Source of the DNA: Anastrepha obliqua
Taxonomy: Eukaryota > Arthropoda > Insecta > Diptera > Tephritidae
Assembly (NCBI RefSeq): GCF_027943255.1
Contig: NC_072893.1
Span: 23,458,001-23,522,000 of the forward strand
Length of the DNA stretch: 64,000 bases
Reading direction: 5' to 3'
This document shows, piece by piece, positions 44,917 through 57,547 of the stretch; position 1 is the first letter of the stretch; each line of letters begins with the position of its first letter. The notes beneath the pieces were generated by a model that saw only the letters and a list, made by a program, of their open reading frames with translations, had not been told where the DNA came from and did not search any database. Position numbers and translations under genes: made by a program.

Positions 44917-46320
44917 CTTATTAGAGTTGGAGACACTCTTTTTTTATTTAACTTACACCTCCACACTTCTTGAGCAACTTTTGATTATTTTGACTTTTGT
45001 ATACAGCATGGACAAACTAACAAAATCACACGCGAAGTTTATATGTCAACAAATAAGTTCGACGAAGAAGTGTTGGTAAGCGAATGCCAAAGTGATTGCC
45101 AGATTGTTCAGCAAAAAGCAATACATTGTTTAATCACAAGAATGATAGAAACAAGATTACGCCCATCAGAGAGTGCGTGACGTCACGTTTGCCAAGTTGT
45201 GCAGTGTTGCCAACCATTAGCTCTTCACAATAAATTAAGTGATTTTTTATACCCAAAATGTGAACATTTTGAAGTTTCGTGTTTGTTTCTTTTTTTTTAA
45301 TTTAAAGCTACCGAAACTTTAAGTTAAAAAAAAAACTGTATTATTATACAAAAGAAGGTTAAAAAAGGCCACTCTCAGAAGATTTTAGTGCTAATGAAAA
45401 TTAGTTGGTTCTCATAAAATTTTATATTTTGAAAGCGTGAATTTAATTTTTTGCTCTTTTTAAGGTTATGCAAGCATACTAAATGTCTCTCTCTCAACTC
45501 TTCTTAAGATTGAAAACCTTTTTACACATTTTAAAAAGCGTTTGAATTTACTGAATGTGAATTAAAACCATAGAGGTGTAATCGCTTCGTCCGGTTCTCA
45601 ATCCTTAGTGGGACATAGGGCATCAAGAGGTGTATTCATAGTAAAAATAAGCAAAAAAATTCCAGAAAATACTGAAGAAAACATAACGACATTTTTCCAA
45701 AAAGAGTACCTTATATTGTTACATAACCTGAAATATAGCAAATAAGTCGTTCCCTTAACAAAAGAGTTTATTTTAACAAAAAAAATTTATAAATTAAATT
45801 GTACATATCCATAACACATTTAAAAAAAACTGTTATTTTAAAGACAATTTATCACGCATACAAAGTTCTCTAAGTAATTCCATAAAACTTTGGTATTTTA
45901 TTTTCTTTAAATGGGCATTTTAGTGCGTTTTTATATACACAGCTAGGCAACACTGCAGTAGCGATAGAGAGATTTGATTGCTGAAAGCAGAAAAACACCA
46001 ACAACAACTGCAATCGCGGGCAATGCGACCAGATGTCAAAAAAAGTAAAGCTAAAAAGAGCTGAGTGAATTACTGAACTAATTTAAAAAAAATGTATATC
46101 TTACAAAATTATAAACATTACTTTTAATTAGAACAGGCTAGAAAAATGTCATGAAAAAAGAACTAAAACACCGAGATTAAATATCAAAAAAAAAAACTAT
46201 GCTAAATCAAGTTACGAAGATGGTAATCTGGCCATGCTGGTGCTAATACGACGTCACTCATTGTCAAATTCGCTGAGAGCAAAGTAACGGTAACACGATA
46301 GGCGCCATCTTATTATTATT
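44917..46320. other. Intergenic stretch upstream of TfIIIA
   Basis: No gene is recognised. It contains TGACGTCA at 45178-45185 and ACGACGTCACTCA at 46248-46260; the rest is AT-rich. Confidence 0.5.
45178..45185. promoter_or_regulatory. CRE-like palindrome TGACGTCA
   Basis: Perfect CREB/ATF-type site 262 bp upstream of the TfIIIA start codon, between A-rich flanks. Function is not shown. Confidence 0.35.
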
Positions 46321-47330
46321 TCCATCATGATTTAATCATATATTTGATTTATTATAACATCTTGATAAAGGCCTTAACAGTAAAGTGTGACACAGAACAA
46401 AAATGTAGTGTAATTATTTTCCAATCCATTAAATCGTTTCTGTAAGAAATCGGCAAAGTTGTCGAACATAATGTGTTTCTATAAGTATTAATCGGCAAAA
46501 TGTGGAACAGCGAGAGAAAGGGTATATCAATTGAACAGGAATACGTGAAATTAAATCAACAATTGCCTGTGGCAACATAGAGAAAGGTAAAAGTACGTTC
46601 ACATATGCAGTAATTAGCTATAAATCTACAAAATTAATCTACCCGTTCACATGTGGCAGATTACCTCAAAAATTGACAATCAGCTGTTAATACTGCTTTG
46701 AAAAGTTTTTCTTCATAGAAATTGCTTTGGTGGAATAATTCGAGTTTTTGATTTGTTTAATTATTATTAACGACATGAAGAAAAGACAAGGAGAAGAAGA
46801 TAATAGCTAATTTAATTGCGCAATTGCCTACTAGTAATAAACAAATAAACAGTTGGAGGAAACCCGTAAACGACGTTTACTGAGGTTTCAAAAAGTTACA
46901 GCAGCAATACACATACGAGATTCGATATTACATTTTATAATAAGTAATAACAGGGCTAAGGGTTTATGGACACACGCTTTTTCTGAAATATGAATGCATA
47001 ATTAATAATACCTAACAAACTTTTTATTAGAATTATGTCTACAAACCTTTTTTCTTTGCTGGCATCCATTTTAATTAGTTTTTACTTTGAGGTTTTTCTC
47101 TAAACTCGTAAAAATAATGATCAATTACACAGTAAACACAGGGTTGTATGTGAAAGGGTATGGCTATTATCTAGGATTATTTTATAATCTCAGATTTCGT
47201 GAGGAAAAAATTTTGTATATGTATTTGTATGTTTACAATAGTACTTTTTTTTTTGTTTTGAAGTTTTGCTTAAGTCAAGTTGAAAGATAATACATATATT
47301 AATGCTATTTTTTTACTTTTGTAAAATAAA
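46321..47330. other. Gene-free AT-rich stretch
   Basis: AT-rich, with one ATCAGCTGTT at 46679-46688 on the plus strand. No downstream gene start is recognised nearby. Confidence 0.4.
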
Positions 47331-47390
47331 AAATTATTGGAAATCATCATTTTCTTGGGCCACTGACTACCCCTAACCTCTTAAAAAAAA

Positions 47391-48777
47391 GAGGTTGTCT
47401 GTAAAGTCGTTTTACTGACGATAGTTTAACGTGATAACGTCATAAGAAAATACTAATTGAATGGTTGCATTTTTCAAAAGAAAATTTTAATTTTATTTGT
47501 TTGATAGATATTTTGTATGGATATAGAGAATGAGTTAACATTAACATAACATAATATACTTTAACATAACATAACATAACATAACATAACATAACATAAC
47601 ATAACATAACATAACATAACATAACATAACATAACATAACATAACATAACATCACATAACATAACATAACATAACATAACATAACATAACATAACATAAC
47701 ATAACATAACATAACATAACATAACATAACATAACATAACATAACATAACATAACATAACATAACATAACATAACATAACATAACATAACATAACATAAC
47801 ATAACATAACATAACATAACATGACATAACATAACATAACATAACATAACATAACATAACATAACATAACATAACATAACATAACATAACATAACATAAC
47901 ATAACATAACATAACATAACATAACATAACATAACATAACATAACATAACATAACATAACATAACATAACATAACATAACATAACATAACATAACATAAC
48001 ATAACATAACATAACATAACATAACATAACATAACATAACATAACATAACATAACATAACATAACATATCATAACATAACATAACATAACATAACATAAC
48101 ATAACATAACATAACATAACATAACATAACATAACATAACATAACATAACATAACATAACATAACATAACATAACATAACATAACATAACATAACATAAC
48201 ATAACATAACATAACATAACATAACATAACATAACATAACATGCAGTTCAAGCAAGGTAACGACGCATGAGCAAGATAACGACGCATTTTTTGGTGCGTG
48301 CAGCTGGCTACATAGAATTATAAGACGTTATCACATCAAAAAATAATAATAACATTAAAACAACAGGTATTATTAATAAACTTGGTTTTATTTTAAATTC
48401 TTCAAGTAAATCAAATTAATAATAATCAATAAGAAGGCATATGCAAATACAAATACGTGAATTTATATATGTACATATGCGCATATACATACACATATAC
48501 GCTCACTTAAGTAGGAGAGAGCAAGATGTCGAACGTTGCCGTTCGTTTGCTTTGTTTGCTTTGTCGTTCGTTCCGCGCTTTCGCTTGCAGTTCATTCAAG
48601 GTAACGGCAATGAGCAAGGTAACGACAAATGAGCAAGGTAACGCCAAATAAACAAGGTAACGACAAATGAGCAAGGTAACACTAATGAGCAAGGTAACGA
48701 CAAATAAGCAAGGTAACGACACTTTTTTCGTGCGTGCAGCCGGCTAAATCGAATTATAAGACGTTATCACGTCAAAA
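47391..48777 (-). mobile_element. Pentanucleotide-bearing element, copy B
   Basis: Minus-strand copy of the family seen at 37031 and 61556. GTCTGTAAAGTCG end at 47396, spacer, (ATAAC)n array 47562-48243, AGTTCAAGCAAGGTAACGAC, CGTGCAGCTGGC, ATATGCGCATATACATAC, minisatellite GAGCAAGGTAACGAC (48600-48720), and end GACGTTATCACGTCAAAA. It is uninterrupted and preserves the site used by the Helitron in copy C (GCGCATATGTACATATA on the complementary strand, near 48478). Confidence 0.82.
47562..48243. repeat. (ATAAC)n array, ~136 units
   Basis: Near-perfect pentanucleotide array (complement of TATGT), with variants ATCAC at about 47651, ATGAC at 47821 and ATATC at 48066. Open frames of up to 271 codons (MLCYV repeated) are artefacts. 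Confidence 0.97.
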
Positions 48778-48835
48778 ATTATTGGAAATAGTCATTTTTT
48801 CGGACCTCTGACTACCCCTAACCCCTTAAAAAAAG

Positions 48836-49014
48836 GCTAAAGGTAAAGTTCCATAGATTACAAAACACTTTGCTAGTTTTTGTTATAAAGCATTCACACA
48901 TACTCGTATATAATGAACGAAATGTGTGTTGTCCCACCTCAAGAGCGAGGTATATTTTTCATTTCAATTGGTTATAGAAACTCTCTCAATTGAGAATTCG
49001 TACTGAAATTGAAT
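48836..49014. other. Short gene-free stretch
   Basis: No recognisable content. Confidence 0.4.
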
Positions 49015-49180
49015 GGGACCCGTCGGCTAACTATCACGGTTGTCGATCTATTCGGCAATCCCATGACAGTCTGTTCTAACATACGTTACCAGAATGACCT
49101 GGATTTATATACGGTCAAGTACTGTCACTCCAGCATTCCCCGTGCATATGTGGGGAATGCTTTTGCTGCTACAACAAATA
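49015..49180 (-). repeat. Small interspersed repeat, second copy
   Basis: The complement contains GGGGAATGCTGGAGTGACAG, CCGTATATAAATCCAGGTC, GGTAACGTATG and CTGTCATGGGATTGCC, matching 30523-30652 with an extended 3' part. Confidence 0.75.
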
Positions 49181-49319
49181 CAACTACCAAGTATCGTTTA
49201 GTGCTTTTTTCGTTTGGCACTTAATATATTTTAGTTACTGCCAAATAAACATATTACCATGTGTAAAAAAAAACAGCGAAACAAGCGAACAGTGGTTTTT
49301 ATTTATTGTACTTATTTAT

Positions 49320-49512
49320 TGATTTTTTGTTTTTTTGAAGTGAAACTTCTAAGGCGTCGACGGACAAGCGAGAATGGAGAGTAAAATTGCAAGGCCATGC
49401 AACGTTTTGGGCATTTTCGTTCCGCGAGAGAGAAAAAAGATGTAACGTAGAGGAAAAGGAGAGCGAGAGAGAGATATGTATATATATATCTTAGATACAC
49501 TTTCGGCACTTT
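49320..49512 (+). repeat. Repeat pair member (with 60790-60976)
   Basis: GAAGTGAAACTTCTAAGGCG, CATGCAACGTTTTGGGC, CGTTCCGCGAGAGAGAAAAA, ending ATCTTAGATACACTTTCGGC. The copy at 60790-60976 is about 95% alike. Probably an LTR or MITE fragment; not classified. Confidence 0.75.
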
Positions 49513-49686
49513 CGCACTTTTTTTGTTTTGTTAATTTAAAGATATATAAGCTAACACGATTTCATAAAAAAAAATTCAATTTCAGGCTGGGCGTCTACTA
49601 ACAACTTCCACATTGGATACATTTTCATAGATACCGTTATACATTTATGTTGTGCCTAACTACACTTTTATTAAGAATTTACTTAA

Positions 49687-50430
49687 GGGGGCAGATACCT
49701 GTAAACGGTCATATTTTCCCTGATTGTCATTAAAACTATTTAAAATGAAGAAGTCAATATATTTTTTGCAAAATTGGCATACAGTTTATTTATACATTAA
49801 AATAATATACTTTTTTTTATATTTTTTTTTAATCATTTAAAATGTCGAATGTACACTCAATTCTTCCAGGAAGGTCACAATGGAGCTTCTCAATCGGCGG
49901 GCATTGTAGCATCGGCGTCAGTGACCTGAATACAAAAAACTAAAAATTTTTTTGTTTATTGATGTCATAACTTTTACCTATATGAATTAAACAAATGAAA
50001 AAAAAAACAAAAAAAAATTCGCGGAATAAAATGCTTAAAAAAAATGAATTTTGGGTCGAATTTTCCTACTATTTTTGCTTCGAAAAAATTATTTTTTCGA
50101 AAAATTTTCGTAAACTCACATAGAAAGTAATATCATAAAAAAGATGTGTGCAAAATTTAAGGGAGATCGGTCAATAACTTTTCGAGTTATCGTGTACGCC
50201 AATTTGAAAAATATAGTTTTGAGAAAAACGCGTCTAAAGTTTGAATACAACGTAACTATACCTCTCCAAGCGCTCGAACGCAAGGAATAGAGTCGTCACG
50301 GTTGACGATCTATAATATAAGAAATACTTAAATTTACGTTCTAAAATTTTTTTTGACATATTCTTAAAGGATTATATTAACTTTTATGAAAAAAAATTTT
50401 TTTTTTGATATTTTACAGGTATCTGTCCCC
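49687..50430. mobile_element. TTAA-bounded G-ended MITE-like element
   Basis: TTAA at 49683-49686 and 50431-50434. Inverted ends GGGGGCAGATACCTGTAAA (left) and GGGGACAGATACCTGTAAA (right, complemented), 18 of 19 matching. 744 bp with no transposase. Internal ATCGGTCAATAACTTTTCG and AAACGCGTCTAAAG. Confidence 0.88.
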
Positions 50431-50434
50431 TTAA

Positions 50435-50851
50435 TCTCAATAAACCTCGTTTGGAGGATTTTATTAACATATTTTTTTTTATTTTTTTGTGTTCATAAAT
50501 TTCTATATTCTTTATTGAGTTTGAAAAAAAAAACTACATAAATAAAAATAAATTAAAGCATTTAGTGCCCCAAGCTGCAATAAACATGCTCTGTATATAT
50601 ACATATATATGAATAGCCCTATAATTATGAAATTGCTTTATTTTCGATTAATTAAAATACAATTTTTTTTAAGTAAGTCAAATAGTGCAAAAATTTGAAC
50701 TACGTCATTGTGTCAATGCAACACTGGTGCTGTGCAAAATACCAACAAACGAGAACCGAAGAAAAAAGGGGGAGTCAACTAAGAAAGCGAAAATCAGAAA
50801 AATTAGTTGGAAAGTTATCTGGACAAAATTTGAGCGTAATTTTTTGTAAAA
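50435..50851. other. NECAP upstream region
   Basis: AT-rich to 50690, then mixed sequence that is probably the NECAP 5' UTR. TACGTCATTGTGTCAA (50701) contains a CRE-like half site. Confidence 0.4.
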
Positions 50852-52336
50852 ATGGAATACGAAAGCGTTTTGATTGTGAAGCCGGAGGTATTTATTTACA
50901 AAATCCCACCACGCGCCAGCAACAGAGGTTACAGGTAAGCTATTCGCGGTGGCGGTGCTCCAGTGGGAAAAGTGTGTTCGTGGAAAATTTGTTCGTTTTC
51001 CCCATTTCTTGCTTGCCATTGTTTTTTGTTTTTCATTGCCACTGCCAAGCAACGACGACAAAGAATCTAAGTTGAAAAAAATTTAAATTGCTACTGCTAG
51101 CAATGGACCACGTCAACGAGAGCATAGCAAAGTTTACATTAAATTGTGACGAATATCTAAAATAATTCGATGAGATGGTCAATAAAAGAGAGCGCTTTAT
51201 TGATTGTCCTTAACCGCAGCTTCTTTTCGGCAAGGTTACGTTTCAAGTTCAAAAGCAATTGATTTTTCGGCGTATCAAATCTCTTGTTTGAATAGGATCT
51301 TATCAATTTTTATTGGAAATATGAATGCGCCAAGGCCGTTAAATAAACTTTTGCCGCTTTGATGTGCTTTTCGAATTAGTCAAACATTTTAATATTTAAA
51401 ATACTTTACAAATAATGGTTGTATGTTGTTGTTTTTTTTTCTACTATTTATACACAGAGCTGCAGATTGGAATCTTGGTGAACCCACATGGACTGGCCGC
51501 ATGCGTTTGGTGGCCAAAGGCACAGCATGCAATCTTAAGCTGGAAGACAAGACGACGGGTGCGCTTTTCGCCAATTGTCCAATTGATACATATCCTGGTG
51601 TTGCTATAGAGGCGGTTTCAGACAGTTCCCGTTACTTCGTAATACGTGTGCAGGACGATAACGGTAGTTAACATAAGCAGATGTGAAAATATGTTATATT
51701 TTAGAAGATATTATATATTTGTGCTCCCGTAGGCCGCTCCGCCTTTTTGGGTCTCGGCTTTGGTGATCGTTCAGATTCATTCGACTTAAATGTAGCATTG
51801 CAGGATCATTTCAAGTGGGTGAAAAACCAGGAACAAATTGAAAAAGAGAAAACGGAACCCAAACAACAGCTTGATTTGGGTTTCAAAGAAGGCGAAACTA
51901 TCAAAATTAACATGCGAATAACAGTGAGCACTAACGCAATACACAAACAACTTTGGTACCATTAAAATTAATGTGGCTTCTCTTATTTTATATTTTATGC
52001 AATAGAAAAAAGATGGTTCTGAGGGCACTGCACGCACTGGCAAAGCTAAACCTTCTTCTGGTATTTTGCCTCCACCGCCAGGTGGCATCGGCAAGATTGC
52101 ACCACCACCTTCGGGAGCCGGCGGCTCGGTGCGACAAAGTCCGGGAACATCGCCTGCACACAAACCACCTGGCAGTGCAGGCACCGAATGGACGGATTAC
52201 GCCTCAGCAGGGTAAATTTTGTCGTTGACTCATTCAAAAAAAATGTTAGTAACTTACTATTGTACCTGATTACAGTGGCCAAGGCCAGGCACAACAGCAA
52301 CAGAATACTACAAATGCAAATTGGGTGCAATTCTAA
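50852..52336 (+). CDS. NECAP: NECAP, adaptin-ear-binding coat-associated protein
   Basis: Cytosolic accessory protein of clathrin-coated vesicles that binds the AP-2 (and AP-1) appendage and regulates AP-2 during endocytosis. Exons 50852-50934, 51458-51663, 51733-51923, 52006-52211 and 52276-52336 give 248 codons plus stop with GT-AG borders. Residues ~1-130 form the PH-like (PHear) domain: [80 protein letters not shown]. Then a conserved linker ([20 protein letters not shown]), a proline/glycine-rich tail ([17 protein letters not shown]) and the terminal WVQF, the known AP-2 alpha-ear binding motif. The first intron (523 bp) is the only long one. AATAAAATT at 52807 may be the poly(A) signal. 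Confidence 0.96.
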
Positions 52337-53889
52337 TTAGGTTTAAACAAATATTTACATGCATATAAACATAACTCATTCAGATACACCTACATAACTG
52401 CAAATGTGTAATACATACATGCATGTATGCGCATTTGTATGTACGTTAATAACATACTAAAGCTAGCAGGATATAACGACAAGCGAAAAATTAAAATAAA
52501 AAAAAAAATAATAATAAAGCTTTTGGCCAGAATCGTACTGCATATAATTTATTGCATTCATGTTAGTAATATTTTGCGCGGGTATATATATATAAATATA
52601 TGTAACAGTAAACATACGATATCGACAATTTAACGAAATTTATGAAATTAGCAAAGAGTTTAAACGGTAATCAAACCAGTTTATGGTATAGCGAAAATGT
52701 AAAAGTAAAGAAAAAGCATGGCAAATGTGTATGTAAAACTTGTTAATGTAATATAAAGTAAAATATTAGAGTTCAGTTTATTAGTAAAATTATATCTTAA
52801 TTATACAATAAAATTTTTGGAAAACCATACATATATACATACATATACACGAAGAATTATAATATTAAGCTGATTAAGAAATTCAATTAACAAACTTCTC
52901 TGATGTAGCATAGCATTAACATGGCATTAATTGTAAATTTGTGTGAAAAATTTATTAACTTACTTTTTGTGCGGTATTTCAAAAATTTGTGCGATTTCAA
53001 AAATTAGTTAAATTTGTTTGGTAAGTCAAAAGTACTAACATTATGAAATGTACTTACATCATTTGCGTCGATTATATTCGCCTTATACGATTTTTTTTTT
53101 GTTTAATTCACATTTGCATACACATTCCATTTTGTATTATTGTTGGTTTGACGATTGTCTTTTAGCACGAATTATGTTTCAAAAAAAAAAAAACATATAG
53201 CTTATTATTCTAGTATTTTCAAAAACTATGTGATCTTTTGTTCGGAAATAAATTGCGTTTGTATTGAGTGATACATATTTACGTGCTTAAATAATTTACG
53301 TGATGAATTGCACGCCATCCACCATTATGACTGTAATCAACTGAAAATTGTATTAAATGTAAAAAAGTTCATTATAGAATGTCGCAGCATAGCCTAAAAT
53401 GTATTTATATCAAGCGCGCGTATTTAGATTGTTCAGCGCTTTTGCAATTACGTAGTGCGTGAATTTATTGAATTTAGTAATATATTTTGTTGCATATTTA
53501 AAAGAAGCTCTTTGAGACCCCAATAATCGATTGAAAACTGTTTGCAAATGGCAATAATTGTTTCTATAATCTCATCAAATACTAATTTCAAAGTAACAAG
53601 TTTAAAGCCTCAAAATCTAGCAAATAAATGTGAAAAAATATATTTTTATTTTATTACATATTTATGTATGCGCTGGTTTGATTTTGAGGTTATGAGTATG
53701 TAAAGTAAATTTTAAAACTAAGTTATGTATGTATTTAAAACTTCAAATTGGTGAATATCGATGCCGAAACTAAGTAAAAACTATTATTTTTATTTACAAA
53801 ATAAATAAACTTAACTTGAAAAGAAGGAATGCTAAAGAAAGGCATTCCAAACACACATCGATTGATTTCAATGGCATTTTCGGCAGTGA
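52337..53889. other. NECAP 3' UTR and AT-rich flank
   Basis: Contains CATACATGCATGTATG near 52410 and several AATAAA signals (52807, 53249, 53801). No other gene is seen. Confidence 0.5.
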
Positions 53890-54430
53890 GATTAGGTGGG
53901 TATTAGTTAATTTAGGATTATTTGGCATAAATTTGAAATTAATGACTTCAAAGGGTCAACCTGTTGGGATTATTTCGCATAAATTTGAAATTAATGACTT
54001 CAAAGGGTTAACTCTTTAGGCTTATTTCGCAATAATTTGAAATTAATGACTTCAAAGGGTGAACCTGTTAGGATTATTTGGCATAAATTTGAAATTAATG
54101 AATTCAAAGGGTTAACCTGTGAGGGTTATTTGGTATAAATTTGAAATTAATGACTTCAAAGGGTCAACCTGTTGGGATTATTTCGCGTAAGTTTTTAATT
54201 AATGACTTCAAAGGGTTAACCTGTTAGGTTTAGTTCACATAAATTTGAAATTTACGTTTACAAAGGGTTAACCTGTTAGGATTATTTGGCATGAATTTGA
54301 AATTAATGAATTCAAAGGGTTAACCTGTGAGGGTTATTTGGTATAAATTTGAAATTAATGACTTCAAAGGGTTAACCTGTTAGCTTTATTTGGCATAAAT
54401 TTGAAATTAATGACATCGAAGGGTTAACCT
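53890..54430. repeat. 52-bp minisatellite, ~10 units
   Basis: Units of TTTGAAATTAATGACTTCAA / AGGGTTAACCTGTTAGGATT / ATTTGGCATAAA, spaced 52 bp (GACTTCAAAGGG at 53944, 53996, 54048 and on). Directly joins the next array. Confidence 0.88.
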
Positions 54431-55870
54431 CTTGACAAAAGCGCGAAAAAAAAATTTTGTTTCTTTGGCAAAAGCTAAATATTTTTTTTGTTTTCTTTCG
54501 CAAAAGCTATATGCTTTTTTTTGTTTTCTTTGGCAAAAGCTAAATTTTTTTTTGTTAATTTTTCTTTCATTGGCAAAAGCTAAATTTTTTTTGTTTTCTT
54601 TCGCAAAAGCTAATTTTGTTTTTGTTTTCTTAGGAAAAGCTAAATATTTTGTTTTTTTATTATCTTTCGCAAAAGCAAAATTTTTTTTTTGTTTTCTTGG
54701 GCAAAAGCTAAAAATTTTGTTTTGTTTTCTTTGGCAAAAGCTAAACATTTTTTTTTTGTTTTCTTTCGCAAAAGCTATATTCTTTTTTTTTTTTGTTTTC
54801 TTTGGCAAAAGCTAAAATTTTTTTTTGTTTTCTTTGGCAAAAGCTAATTTTTTTTTGTTCTTTTTGTATTCATTGGCAAAATATAAAAATTGTTTTTTCT
54901 TTGGCAAAAGCAAATTTTTTTTTTTTTGTTTTCTTGGGCAAAAGCTAAAAATATTTTTTTTTGTTTTCTTTCACAAAACCTAAATTCTTTTTTTTTTTGT
55001 TTTCTTAGGAAAAGCTAAAATTTTTTTTGTTATCTTTGACAAATGCTGAAATTTTTTTTTTTTCTTTGGCAAGAGCTAAACATTTTTTTTGTTTTCTTAG
55101 GCAAAAGCTAACATTTTTTTTTCTTTGTTATCTTTGACAAAAGCTTAATTTTTTTTTTTTTGTTTTCTTTCGCAAAAGCTAATTTTTTTTGTTCTTTTTG
55201 TTTCCATTGGCAAAATACAAAAACTTTTTTTTTGTTTTCTTTCGCAAAAGCTACACTTTTTTTGTTTTCTTAGGCAAAAGCTAACATTTTTTTCTTTGTT
55301 ATCTTTGACAAAAGCTGAAAATTTTCTTTTTCTTTGGCAAAAGCTAACAATGTTTTTTTTTTGTTCTCTTTCGCGAAAGCTAAATTCTTTTTTTTTATTT
55401 TGTTTTCTTTGGCAAAAGCTAAATTTTTTTTGTTCTTTTTGTTTTCATTGGCAAAAGCTAAAAATTGTTTTTTCTTTCGCTAAATCTAACATTTTTTCTT
55501 TGGCAAAAGCTAATTTTTTTTTTTTTGTTTTCTTTCGAAAAAGCTAAATGTTTTTTTGTTTCCTTTGGCAAAAGATAAAATGTTTGCTTTTTTTTTTTGT
55601 TATCTTTCACAAAAGCTGGAAATTTGTTTTTTCTTTGGCAGAAGCTAAACATTTTTTTTTTTTGTTTTCTTTGGCAAAAGCAAACTTTTTTTTTGTTCTT
55701 GTTGTTTTCATTACCAAAAGCTAAAAATTTTTGTTTTCGTTGGCAAAAGCAAAAAATTGTTTTTGCTTTTCTTTTGCAAAAGCTAAACAATTTTTTTTGC
55801 GTTTTCTTTGGCAAAAGCTAATTTTTTCATTTTTTGTTTTCTTTAGCAAAAACTAAAAATTTGAAGATTT
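54431..55870. repeat. Poly-T / GGCAAAAGCTAAA minisatellite, ~1.4 kb
   Basis: About 35-40 irregular units of TTTGTTTTCTTTGGCAAAAG / CTAAA followed by T8-T13. Variants with TTTCGCAAAAGC and AGGAAAAGC. Long open frames on both strands (KENKKK / FFLFSFAKA) come from composition only. Confidence 0.88.
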
Positions 55871-57547
55871 GTGTATTTGAAAGATGTCGTTTTTCAGATT
55901 AAAGTAAAAAAATAGATAATTGTATTATTTATTTATTTCCTAAGTTTAGGACTGGTAGCGGCAGGCTAATCACCTACCCTGTCAGAAATCTAATAGATTA
56001 AAGTAACCAACCCAAGACAAATGTCTTCTCGAGGCCCTATTGAAAAAAAAAAAAAATTATTTAGCACAAAAGAAATTAAATTTGAATATGATTGACAATT
56101 TTTAATATTTTCATGAAAGTTTTTTTTTATAGCAATGACATCTGCAGCGAATTTGTTTCTTTATCTCCCTTTTGAAAATTTGCTTTGGTCGCCCAATCAT
56201 TGGAGTGAAATTTTCAAAGACTGCTCACGATGGAAAATGGATCCCGTGCAGTAACAATGTAATAACATTTACAGGCTGGTGTTTCTAGAGGCTCCAAACG
56301 TCACTTCGTGGAAAACTGGCGCCAAAGATTTCAATGGCAAATATGCAGTAATGTTGCATTGATGTATTTCTTAGGTTCGACGCATCGATATTTTTCGATG
56401 CATCGGAGGGCATACCTCCATTTGAGTAGGATTTTTCAAATATTATCACACAATAAAAAAGTTATTAGCAAAATTAACAATTTTTTTTAATTAATTACTA
56501 TAACTGAGCTAATTGTGTTTCTAACGGACTGTTGAATCGGGTCAAAAATTTTTTCGAAAAACAATAGAAATTATAAGATTTTAAATTCTCCCATAATGTT
56601 TAGGTTAGGTTTGATATTATTTTATTATTTATTTATTTATTTACTTATTTATAATTATTATTTATATAATGGAGGATGACCACAAAATATAACCTAAAAA
56701 TTGAAACTACTCGAGGAAATTGCTTCATTTAAGAAACTTAATTTGTGTAAGTAGGGTGGATAACAAACCTGCAAACAAAAGTTTTTCTATAAAAAACTAC
56801 AATCCACAATTTTAAAAATTGAAATGATTATTTTTTTGTTATTTTCTTTTCCACAATTTTGAAAATTGAAATAATCATTTTTTTTTTTATTATTTTTGTT
56901 TTTGTACAATTGAAAACTTAAATAGCTGCCAATGTATGATACTATAGATGCTAGTTTTCAAAAACACTCAATCGCCTATTTATACATTGAGTGGAAAATG
57001 TTCGATGCATCAAGGCAAAACATTGATATTTTTTGTGCATCGATTTTTATCGACGTTTCTAACTGCAGTTTGAGAGGAGCTGCAAAAATACTCTCGCGCA
57101 ATATTATCTTCCCCTGAGTTCCTGTTTCACTTGGATGCAAATTTTGATATTACAGATTTTTTATGCTTAACTGTTTAGTTTTTTGAGTGAAATATTTAAA
57201 TAATAGCAAAAGAAGTAGTAAAAATTTGTAGTGAGCAAATAAAAAAAAATAACTGTATACTAATTAGTTAATGAGTTTGCAATTCCAATAGTAAGAAGTT
57301 TTAGTTTTTATAAATTTAAATAAGATATGTGGAAATATTTTTTTCTCCATGCAGGAAAGTATTTTGAAGATAGCGCTAATATTTTGTAAATAATGCTAAT
57401 CAGAAGATGTGTTATCTGGTAAGAATATAATACGGAGCATCTAAATCTAACCAATCCACTCCTATTCAGTCACTCAACACCTACTATTGCCGACAGTAGA
57501 GAACTTAAGCCAACCAAAGCATTAACTGAACATACGCCAAAACAAGC
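55871..57547. other. Gene-free stretch upstream of Arfrp1
   Basis: Contains a minus copy of the short repeat of 26990-27110 at 55960-56045. A hairpin of CATCGA/TCGATG words is at 56384-56407, and AT-rich DNA with ATTTATTTATTT follows (56622-56660). No gene is recognised. Confidence 0.45.

Larger units (their letters stand above)
47331..48835. repeat. 58-bp direct repeats flanking element copy B
   Basis: 47331-47388 and 48777-48835 share AAATTATTGGAAAT, then CTGACTACCCCTAACC and CTTAAAAAAA, about 85% alike. They frame element B on both sides in direct orientation. Copies A and C lack them. Confidence 0.85.

Noticed and set aside
51786..52330. Minus-strand open frames of 132 and 94 codons
   Set aside because: They are antisense shadows of NECAP exons 3-5.
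54407..55821. K/F-rich open frames on both strands
   Set aside because: They result from poly-T / GCAAAAGC repeats, not from a gene.
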